The notes under the pieces: model-generated
Seen by the model: the letters and a program-made list of their open reading frames with translations, nothing else
Told to the model about the DNA's origin: nothing
The model's database searches: none
Part shown: positions 34,995 to 43,300 of the stretch, one piece after another
Position numbering within the stretch: position 1 is the stretch's first letter
Layout of the letters: each line of letters opens with the position of its first letter
Origin: CAZSMK01 sp964608095
GTDB lineage: Bacteria; Sumerlaeota; Sumerlaeia; MWCT01; JAGHBZ01
Length of the DNA stretch: 45,311 nucleotides
Assembly: GCA_964608095.1 (NCBI GenBank)
Contig: CAZSMK010000094.1
Location: 1 to 45,311, forward strand
Direction of reading: 5' to 3'
Translations under genes and position numbers: made by a program

Positions 34995-36093
34995 GGCGCT
35001 TTTCCGCGGTAGCTTCCCGTGCGCGCCGGACGGGGCACGACAGATCGAGACCGTCGATTCGTCCCGTAAGTACAAAAGCCGCGGCACGGCACCCGGCACC
35101 ACATTCTGAAACGTACTCACAGTCACTGCAGAGTCCATATTTCTGCGGTTCCCGCATCAAGTTAGTGAGGTGCGATTCGCGGAATACATCCCCGAGCTTA
35201 TGCGTACGTACGTTTCCAATGCGCATAGCAGGGTTATCAATACAGACGCAGGGCGTTATCCAACCAAGCGCATGAATTGCAAGCCGCCTGCGTCCTGACA
35301 CACAGCCTGCATGGACAACCCTGATTCGCTCAGTAAGACGCCTGATGACAGGGTGGTAACGGGCCCACGGAATAGTAGTCTCGATCACCCAATGCTTGGA
35401 AAGATTCAGGAAATGTTCGAATACAGGTTCCAGATTGCTGAGAAGGTCTGAATCCTGAGGCCACGCATCTACAGTGCGGCCCGTATGAAGGGGACAGTGC
35501 ACGGTTACTGTTGACCATCCTTCTCCAGCCGCCCTGTCCAACAAGGCGGGAATCGTAGGCAGCGTCCTGGGTGAAAGACGGGTGGATACGGTAGTGTGAA
35601 ACCCGAGTTGCTTGATATCACGCAGCGCCTTAAGCGCAACGTCCAGCATTTCGGACGATGTGCCATGTAACTCACCATATAACCCGGGGTCAAGGGTATC
35701 GAGGCTAATCTGGAAGGCAGTAACGGGAGTCTCATTCCGCAATTTCTCAAGGAGAGCACGGTTCAGTAAACTGCCATTGGACGCAATCCTGCTCTTGATA
35801 CCAAGCGAGCCTATATAGACAAGTAGCTCCATTAGGTCTGGACGCATGAACGGCTCGCCACCGGAAATAACGATATCTTCGACACCCGCTGCATGGGCGT
35901 CGTCAATGGCTTTTTTTACCTCGTCCGTGGTCAACTCATCAGCTGCGGCAGCGCCGGAATTTGAAAAACAGATGCTACAATTGAAGTTACAGGCATAGGT
36001 GATATTCCAGAAAATTTGGCGTAGGTGACTTGGAGCCATCCAGTCATTATCACTGATATGGCCAGGTTGAAGTTTGAACTTCACATCATTCAT
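34981..36093 (-). CDS. Radical SAM enzyme with SPASM-type C-terminal cluster domain
   Basis: A 370-residue protein with the radical SAM core. C35, C39 and C42 in CNFNCSIC hold the catalytic 4Fe-4S cluster and SAM; GGEPFMR is the SAM-binding strand. The C-terminal part has eight or more cysteines (CVSGRR, ITPCVC, then LCSDCEYVSECGAGCR), typical of SPASM domains with auxiliary clusters. The core resembles heme d1/PqqE-type proteins (WNITYACN, then SLDTLDPGLYGELHG). SPASM enzymes usually modify peptides, but some act on cofactors. Its gene overlaps a UbiA prenyltransferase. The ATG at 36093 is chosen because GAGAGAGGA lies upstream; longer in-frame starts up to 36228 lack this. Confidence 0.82.
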   Translation of the reverse strand: MNDVKFKLQPGHISDNDWMAPSHLRQIFWNITYACNFNCSICFSNSGAAAADELTTDEVKKAIDDAHAAGVEDIVISGGEPFMRPDLMELLVYIGSLGIKSRIASNGSLLNRALLEKLRNETPVTAFQISLDTLDPGLYGELHGTSSEMLDVALKALRDIKQLGFHTTVSTRLSPRTLPTIPALLDRAAGEGWSTVTVHCPLHTGRTVDAWPQDSDLLSNLEPVFEHFLNLSKHWVIETTIPWARYHPVIRRLTERIRVVHAGCVSGRRRLAIHALGWITPCVCIDNPAMRIGNVRTHKLGDVFRESHLTNLMREPQKYGLCSDCEYVSECGAGCRAAAFVLTGRIDGLDLSCPVRRAREATAEKRHDYN

Positions 36094-36393
36094 TAAGCGT
36101 CGTCCTCTCTCTTCCCCATCCTTTGTACTGGTTACGGTAGGATTGGTTTCCAATTCAAATTGACCCTGCCACATTAAAAGAATGTTAATTGCACTCTCTC
36201 CCTGCCGTAAAATCAAGAAAAAATGCAAGGACTGAACCTGTTAGTGAGAGGAGATAAAAAAGGGATTGAAAAGAGGTTGGAAGTTGACATAAATATACAT
36301 ATTCTATATCATTAATATTATAGAGTGTATATGAATTTACTAATGTTTTTACCTGTGGTTCCGCATTTTCTGTTCACGAAGGAATCGTTGTAA
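36094..36393. promoter_or_regulatory. Divergent intergenic region between radical SAM and hdr operons, with palindromes
   Basis: 300 bp without a gene, AT-rich toward the hdr side. Beside the promoter at 36284-36312 it carries two overlapping palindromes: ATTGG-TTT-CCAAT (36142-36154) and CAATT-CA-AATTG (36151-36162), about 50 bp upstream of the radical SAM start. These could be a regulator site. Confidence 0.35.
36284..36312 (+). promoter_or_regulatory. Sigma70-type promoter of the hdr operon
   Basis: TTGACA (36284-36289) and TATCAT (36307-36312, five of six matches) are separated by exactly 17 bases and lie 82 bp upstream of the hdrC start codon. Transcription should begin near 36320. It is the best-looking promoter in the window and is not followed by another gene before hdrC. 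Confidence 0.6.
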
Positions 36394-36879
36394 ATGTCTA
36401 TCCAGAAAGATTTTAAATACAGTCTGTCCAGAATCGCAGGCGCCGAAAATTTGATGAGCTGTTATGGCTGTGGCACCTGTACCGCCGGATGTCCTGTCCG
36501 GGCACTCGACGAACGCTACAATCCCCGAAAAATCGTCAGGATGGCGCTGCTGGGAAAGCGCGATGAACTCCTTGAAGGTTCGGAAATCTGGCTCTGCACG
36601 TCGTGTTATACCTGTCAGGAACGATGTCCCCAGGACGTTAAAATTACAGACCTTATCGTAGCGCTCAGGAACCTGGCAGTCTCCGAAGGTCATTGTCCAC
36701 AGGGTATAGGCATGCAATCGGAGTTTGTATATGAATTTGGACGGCTTTATGAATTAAGCGATTTTGACAATAAGAAACGGGGAAAGCTGGGACTTCCCAC
36801 GGTAAAAATAAAGTTCGAGGAAGTCGACAAGGTCTTTCCTGTAACGAAGAAAGGTACACATAAAGGGTCTGAGGAATGA
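36394..36879 (+). CDS. hdrC: Heterodisulfide reductase-type iron-sulfur subunit C
   Basis: A 161-residue soluble protein with two 4Fe-4S clusters: C23/C26/C29/C33 in CYGCGTCTAGCP and C68/C71/C74/C78 in CTSCYTCQERCP. In characterised Hdr complexes HdrC carries electrons between HdrA and HdrB. The characteristic sequence between the clusters (YNPRKIVRMALLG) is present. The last four bases of the gene (ATGA) contain the hdrB start, implying translational coupling. An AAGGAA ribosome-binding site lies about 10 bases upstream. Without methanogenic context, the electron acceptor is unlikely to be CoM-S-S-CoB. Confidence 0.88.
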   Translation: MSIQKDFKYSLSRIAGAENLMSCYGCGTCTAGCPVRALDERYNPRKIVRMALLGKRDELLEGSEIWLCTSCYTCQERCPQDVKITDLIVALRNLAVSEGHCPQGIGMQSEFVYEFGRLYELSDFDNKKRGKLGLPTVKIKFEEVDKVFPVTKKGTHKGSEE

Positions 36880-37757
36880 AATTACGCTATGCCTTATTCT
36901 TGGGCTGCACTATACCTGCCCGCGGCAGGAATTATGAGTTGTCCGCTCGAAAAGTTGCCGAACAACTCGATATCGAGCTGGTGGACATCCCGGAGTTTTG
37001 TTGCTGTGGATTCCCGGTAAAATCATCGTTTCAACAAACCGCCCTTGCGCTGGCGGCACGTAATCTTGCCCTTGCCGAACAACAAGGATTGGATATCTGC
37101 ACGTTGTGCAGCGCGTGCAATAGCCAGATGGCCGAGTCGGCGCATCTGCTCAACCACGACGAGCGTCTCCGCACAAAAATCAATCAGGAGTTGGAAAAGA
37201 TAGACATACAATACGGCGGTAAAACAGAGGTGTATCATTTTACCCGTATCCTGTTTGAGCAAGTCGGACTCGAGGCTATTCGCAAAAAAATCACCCATCC
37301 TCTCGACGGCTACAGATTTGCGGCACATTACGGGTGTCATTATCTTAAACCGTCCGAGTGTTTCGGGAGGTTCGACAGCCCGGAACGTGCCCACTCATTG
37401 GATGACTTGATAGAGGTGACCGGCGCCACCTCCGTGCAATACCAGGACAAGATGCAGTGCTGCGGTGGGAGTGTTCTTGCCGTTGATGAAAAACTTGCCT
37501 ATGCAATGGCAGGCGACAAACTTCAGCGGCTTAAAGAAGAGGGCGTTGATGGACTTATTTCTATATGTCCTTTTTGCTCCGTCATGTATGACGATAATCA
37601 GAAAAAGATAGAATCCGAAACCGGGATCGAGTTAGGCATCCCCGTTATTTATCTTACGCAGCTTTTGGGACTTGCTATGGGAGTCGACCCAAAGGAACTG
37701 GGATTACAGATGAACAAGGTTAAAACGAAGGAACTACTCGCAAAACTCAGCGCCTGA
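36876..37757 (+). CDS. hdrB: Heterodisulfide reductase-type CCG-domain subunit B
   Basis: A 293-residue protein with both CCG (DUF224) domains of HdrB, which in the methanogen enzyme hold two noncubane 4Fe-4S clusters that reduce a disulfide. In the first, C11, C43-C44, C78 and C81 show as FLGC, FCCCGFP and CTLCSAC. In the second, HYGC, MQCCGGS and CPFC are visible. All cysteines needed for the clusters appear present, so the domain should be active on a disulfide or a related acceptor. The gene overlaps hdrC by four bases and precedes the GlcD-type gene by 30 bp, fitting one transcript. Confidence 0.88.
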   Translation: MKLRYALFLGCTIPARGRNYELSARKVAEQLDIELVDIPEFCCCGFPVKSSFQQTALALAARNLALAEQQGLDICTLCSACNSQMAESAHLLNHDERLRTKINQELEKIDIQYGGKTEVYHFTRILFEQVGLEAIRKKITHPLDGYRFAAHYGCHYLKPSECFGRFDSPERAHSLDDLIEVTGATSVQYQDKMQCCGGSVLAVDEKLAYAMAGDKLQRLKEEGVDGLISICPFCSVMYDDNQKKIESETGIELGIPVIYLTQLLGLAMGVDPKELGLQMNKVKTKELLAKLSA

Positions 37758-37787
37758 AACGTCGGTCAGAGAAAGGTTATAAACGCC

Positions 37788-40310
37788 ATGAGTGAATTAC
37801 TTATAGAAAAATTGGAGCGAATCGTCGGCTCGGAAAACGTCAGCACATCTCTCGAGGAGAAAATTTGTTATTCCTATGATGCTACGCTGTATGAACGAAA
37901 ACCCGCGGTCATAGTGCATCCGGATACTATCGAGCAAATCGCACATATCATGCGATTGGCAAACGAAGAGGGAATTCCGGTTATACCACGCGGTGCAGGC
38001 ACCGGACTCAGCGGCGGCTCTGTTCCTCTCGAAAATGCAATCGTGCTACAACTCACCAAACTCAACAAAATAATCGAGGTAAACGAGCAAGAACGTTATG
38101 CGTTGGTGGAGCCCGGGGTGATTACGTATAATCTCGACCAAGCCGCGGAAAAACACGGCTTGCTGTACCCACCGGACCCTTCAAGCATAAAAACGTGCAC
38201 CATCGGTGGAAACGTGGCAGAAAATGCAGGGGGCTTGCGCGGTATGAAATACGGTGTTACCCGCGATTATATTGACGAGGTGCAGGTAGTGCTGCCCGAT
38301 GGTGAGATAACGACCTTTTCGCGTGACGACACCTCTTTATATAATATGGTAGATTTAATGATCGGCTCTGAAGGCACGCTCGGAATCATGACACGGTTTA
38401 AGTGCCGTCTTATTCCGCAACCTGAATCAGAGCAATCATTGGTTGCAGTGTTTCCGGAAGTCGAATATGCCGGCGATGCTGTGTCTCGTATTCTCGCCCA
38501 CGGTATTATTCCCTGTACCCTCGAGATTGTTGATAACATAACGCTCTGTGCCGTTGATGATTACAAGCAGCTGGGGCTGCCGCGCGAAGCCGGAGCGCTG
38601 TTATTAATCGAAATCGATGGTTCAGAAGCACAAGTAAAAGAAGAAGCAGAAAAGGTGGTTGCAATTTGTAAAGAATGTAAGGCTGACTATGTAGAGGATG
38701 AGGACGAAGAGGTAAAGGAGCGTATCTGGGAAGGGAGGCGGTCGGCTCTCGCCGCGCTCGCACGGGTTCGTCCCACCACGATTCTCGAGGACGCCACCGT
38801 TCCTCGCAGTAACCTTACGAAGATGATCTCCGAGGTTCGAAAAATCGCTGACAAATATAATCTTCAAATCGGTATTTTCGGTCATGCAGGAGATGGGAAT
38901 CTTCACCCCACCGTGGTGACCGATGTAAGAAATCGGGAAGAGATGGAGCGGGTGGAGAAAGCCATACAGGATATTTTCGAGGCATCGCTTGCCCTCGGCG
39001 GCACTATCTCCGGTGAACACGGAATCGGAATCGGCAAGGCGCGCTTCCTCCATGAACAAATAGGTGATGTGGGGATGGAAATCCACCGGCAGTTCAAAAA
39101 AGTATTCGATCCCAACAATATTATGAATCCCGGGAAAATTATACGAGACGAAATCACTGAGAGTCTTGAAACCTTGCCCGATATCCCCCTTCTTGCCAGT
39201 TATAACCGGCTTGATCCTTTGGTCGACGAAATCTACAACTGCATGAAATGCGGAAATTGTCAGGAAGTATGTCCCGTATATCACGAGCAGCAGAATGAAT
39301 CTACAACCGCACGAGGCAAGATAAGGCTTATCAAGGCGTTGCTCGAGGGCGAGATTGAGCAGGGAAACAACTACCGCTACATAATTCATAATTGTTTGAC
39401 ATGCGACGCATGTGTTGAGGTGTGTCCGTGCGGGGTGGAAATAGAAGACATCGTCAAGGGCGCTCGTGAACAGCTTATCAACAGTGGGATAGAACTACCC
39501 GATACACTGCAGTACATGAGAAATTCCATTATAGAACGGAATAACCCGTTTATGGAGATGCCTGAAGACCGTGGTGCGTGGTTAGGTAAAAACTATAAAC
39601 CCAAAGAGAAGGCTGAATACCTTTATTTTGTAGGGTGTTCAGTAGCGTATTCCCAGTCGCGGATTGCGAAATCCATCAAACGAGTGCTCGATGCGACCGA
39701 CCTCGATTACACGATTCTGGGAAACGAGGAGCAATGTTGCGGCGACATGCTTTTAAGAATGGGCGACCGCGAGGGCGCCGAGAAACTCATGAAGATAAAC
39801 CTCGATAATTTTAGGCGGCTCGGCGTCAAAACAATTTTTACGTCGTGTCCGGGATGTCTGAAGAATATCAGGCATTTCATCGAGGATGATATCCGCATAA
39901 TACATGTAACGCAGCTGCTTGAAGAGATGATCGAAGCGGGGAAGATAAAATTTGTTAAAGAGTTTCCTAAAAAGATTATCTTTTTTGACGGGTGTGATCT
40001 TGGACGTCATTGTAAAATTTTTGACGAACCGAGACACATCCTCACTTCTATCCCCGGGGTAGAACTTCTGGAATATGAACGCACACGTGAAGAAGCCTTG
40101 TGCTGTGGTGGGCCGCTCATGGCGTTTAATCCGGAGCTTGCGCGTAACATCGCCGCTTCACGCGTTCGAGAAGCGGCGGAGCGCGGCGCCGAGATGATCG
40201 TCACCAACTGTCCAGCGTGTCAGATTAATCTTCGCGACGGCGCCAAACATGCTGGATTGCCCATCGAAGTGCAGGATCTTCCCGTGCTCCTGCCCAAAAT
40301 CGTTAAATGA
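37788..40310 (+). CDS. GlcD/D-lactate dehydrogenase-type FAD oxidase fused to Fe-S and CCG (GlcF/HdrD-like) domains
   Basis: An 840-residue fusion. Residues 38-215 form the PCMH-type FAD-binding domain (PRGAGTGLSGG, then IGGNVAENAGG). Residues about 220-455 form the FAD oxidase C-terminal domain, ending in SGEHGIGIGKARF. Two 4Fe-4S motifs follow (CMKCGNCQEVCP and CLTCDACVEVCPCG), then two CCG halves (VGCSVAY with EQCCGD, and DGCDLGRH with LCCGGP). This equals glycolate/lactate oxidase subunits GlcD plus GlcF in one chain. The likely reaction is oxidation of a 2-hydroxy acid such as lactate or glycolate. Its place between hdrB and hdrA suggests that its electrons enter the Hdr complex. Confidence 0.88.
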   Translation: MSELLIEKLERIVGSENVSTSLEEKICYSYDATLYERKPAVIVHPDTIEQIAHIMRLANEEGIPVIPRGAGTGLSGGSVPLENAIVLQLTKLNKIIEVNEQERYALVEPGVITYNLDQAAEKHGLLYPPDPSSIKTCTIGGNVAENAGGLRGMKYGVTRDYIDEVQVVLPDGEITTFSRDDTSLYNMVDLMIGSEGTLGIMTRFKCRLIPQPESEQSLVAVFPEVEYAGDAVSRILAHGIIPCTLEIVDNITLCAVDDYKQLGLPREAGALLLIEIDGSEAQVKEEAEKVVAICKECKADYVEDEDEEVKERIWEGRRSALAALARVRPTTILEDATVPRSNLTKMISEVRKIADKYNLQIGIFGHAGDGNLHPTVVTDVRNREEMERVEKAIQDIFEASLALGGTISGEHGIGIGKARFLHEQIGDVGMEIHRQFKKVFDPNNIMNPGKIIRDEITESLETLPDIPLLASYNRLDPLVDEIYNCMKCGNCQEVCPVYHEQQNESTTARGKIRLIKALLEGEIEQGNNYRYIIHNCLTCDACVEVCPCGVEIEDIVKGAREQLINSGIELPDTLQYMRNSIIERNNPFMEMPEDRGAWLGKNYKPKEKAEYLYFVGCSVAYSQSRIAKSIKRVLDATDLDYTILGNEEQCCGDMLLRMGDREGAEKLMKINLDNFRRLGVKTIFTSCPGCLKNIRHFIEDDIRIIHVTQLLEEMIEAGKIKFVKEFPKKIIFFDGCDLGRHCKIFDEPRHILTSIPGVELLEYERTREEALCCGGPLMAFNPELARNIAASRVREAAERGAEMIVTNCPACQINLRDGAKHAGLPIEVQDLPVLLPKIVK

Positions 40311-40357
40311 TAAGATACACATTTTTTCGGAATGCAAATAACAGGACCTTGTAACGA

Positions 40358-43300
40358 ATGAGCCAGAAATTAGAGAACGGAAAAAAAGTCGGCGCAGTTA
40401 TGGTAATCGGCGGCGGTATCGCCGGTGTTCAGTCAGCGCTTGATCTTGCGGAATCAGGGTTCAAGGTCTACCTCGTCGAGCGAAATTCAAGCATCGGCGG
40501 GGTTATGGCTCAACTCGACAAGACCTTTCCCACGAACGACTGCTCGATGTGTATCCTCTCTCCCAAGCTTGTAGACTGCGGCAGGCATCTCAATATTCAA
40601 CTGTTGACCAAGACTGATATCCAGGAAGTCTCGGGCGAAGCGGGGAATTTTACCGTCAAAGTCCGTCGGCGTGCACGTTACATCGATCTCGAGAAATGCA
40701 CCGGTTGTGGAGATTGTGTCGATGTGTGTCCGATTAAAAACGTACCCGACTCGTTCAACCGGAATCTCTCGAGACGCAGCCCGATTTTCAGGAGTTATCC
40801 CCAGGCGGTGCCGGGCGCATTTCTTATCGATAAACGCGGTCCCGCGCCCTGCAAGGCGGCATGCCCAATCGGGCAGGATGTACCCGGATATATCGCGATG
40901 ATTCGCGAAGGAAAATTCGCCGAGGCGGTCGAGATTATTCGTCGTACCAATCCTCTTCCGCTGATTTGCGGCTATGCCTGTTTTCACCCGTGCGAACTTG
41001 CCTGTGAACGACATAACGTCGACGAACCCGTCTCGATCAGGAATCTAAAACGGTTCGCCATGGACTGGGCGGTTAAGAATAATCTCGATACACCGCCGCC
41101 TGTTCCCGCTGAGAAGCGTGACGAAAAAGTTGCCATTATCGGTTCCGGCCCCGCAGGTCTTTCCGTTGCCTACCATCTGGCAAAACAAGGATATCGTCCG
41201 ACAGTTATAGAAGCCTATTCCGTAATCGGCGGTATGCTTGCAGTGGGATTGCCCACGTATCGTTTGCCCCGGAACGTCTTGAAGTACGACGTTGACTATA
41301 TTGAGAAGTTGGGGGTCGAGTTCAAGACCGGGGTTCGCGTAGGCAAGGACGTGACAATCCCGGAACTTCAACAGCAAGGATACGATGCAGTCGTGCTTGC
41401 AACAGGGACACAACAGGGCACGAAGATGGGGGTTCCCGGCGAGGATTTACCGGGCGTTGTTCAGGGAATGGAGCTTCTGGGTAAATTCAATCTCGGTGAA
41501 AAGATCGACATAGGAAAACGAGTGAGCATTATCGGCGGCGGCAACACTGCTATCGATACGGCACGAACCGCATGGCGACTCGGCGCGGACGTTACCGTTT
41601 TTTATCGCCGGAGCGAACAGGAAATGCCCGCCGACGAGGAAGAACTTCATGCCGCTATGGAAGAAGGTGTAAAGTTCGAATATCTCACCGCGCCCGTGGA
41701 GTTCAATGCAGGTGAAGACGGCAGTGTTGCGTCAATGACGTGTATACGAATGGAGCTTGGCGAGCCGGACGCCAGCGGAAGGCGTCGTCCCCTGCCCATA
41801 AAAGGTTCCGAATATACGGTTGAGACGGATTTTGTAGTCCTTGCCATCGGGCTGAAACCGCGTCCCGATTTTGCCGCCGGCGCAGACGAGTTGAAACTCG
41901 AACGCTGGGACGGACCCGTGGTCGATCCTGACAGTTATGAAACCAGCATTCCGGGCGTATTTGCTGCAGGGGATGTGGTGACAGGTCCTACCAATATTGT
42001 CGAGGCGTTACGGCGCGGGCGCGATGTCGCCATCGTGGTCGATGCCTATCTGTCAGGCAAAGAGTACAAAGGCATAGTAGAAGCCCGCATTGATCCTGCA
42101 ACACTTCGTCGTGAACATTTTATCAATCCTAATTGGGAACTCGATTATACGAATGTCACCCGCGCTCCACGGATTCAAACCTCGAGGATTTCAGTTGAAG
42201 AACGAAGGAAGAAATGGGACCTCATGGAGCATGGGTTTACCGAGGAGCAGGCGAAAGAGGAAGCATCGCGTTGTCTGGAGTGTGGTGTGTGCGTGGAGTG
42301 TTGGGAATGCGTCAAAGCCTGTGGTCGCGATGCAATTTTTCACGATATGGTCGACACGTTTGAAGATATCACTGTCGGCAGTATTATAGTCGCACCCGGA
42401 TTCAGTGATTTTCAAGCCGCCACAAAGGACGAATACGGCTACGGACACCTTGAGAACGTGGTCACCAGTATCGAGTTTGAACGCATGATGTCCGCGTCCG
42501 GTCCAATGGAGGGACATATCAGGCGTCCTTCGGACGGGAAATCGCCGCGCAAGGTCGCATTTATTCAGTGTGTCGGCTCACGCGACGTAAAACGCGGCAA
42601 TGATTATTGCAGCTCTGTCTGTTGCATGTACGCTATCAAAGAAGCCATCATCGCAAAAGAACATGATAAAAACATCGAGCCGACTATTTTCTTCATGGAC
42701 ATACGCGCATTCGGTAAAGATTTCGAAAAATATTACAATCGCGCAGAAGAAGAATACGGTATCGGCTTTATTCGCTCACGAATACCTGCGGTTGAGGAGG
42801 ATTTAAAGACCAAAGATTTAATCTTGCGTTATGAAACAGAGGACGGAGAATTTCACAAGGAAAAATTCGACCTGGTGGTACTTTCCATCGGGCTTGTGCC
42901 TCCACCGTTTGTTCATGAGTTGAAAGATAGGCTCGGAATAGACCTCAATAGCTATGGGTTTTGCAAGACACGTGATTTCCATCCACTCTCCACTTCACGT
43001 GAGGGCATCTACGCCTGCGGCGCCTTCTCGGGACCCAAGGACATACCGGAAAGTGTGATGGAAGCGAGCGCCGCCGCCGCGAAGGCAGGCGCACTTCTTG
43101 CCGATGCGCGTGGCACTCTCACCACCGAGAAAGAATATCCACCGGAACGAGACATTCGTGGTGAGCCGCCCCGAATAGGCGTGTTTGTGTGCCGTTGTGG
43201 TATAAATATAGGCGGTGTGGTTGACGTTCCCGCGGTTGTTGAAGCAGCCCGCGAGCTCGATTTCGTGGTTCTCGCTGAAGAGAATACGTATACCTGCTCG

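Noticed and set aside
36394..37757. True methanogenic heterodisulfide reductase (CoM-S-S-CoB)
   Set aside because: Everything else in the window is bacterial in type (lipoboxes, Shine-Dalgarno sites, sigma70-like promoter) and no methanogenesis gene is present; an Hdr-like bacterial complex is far more likely.
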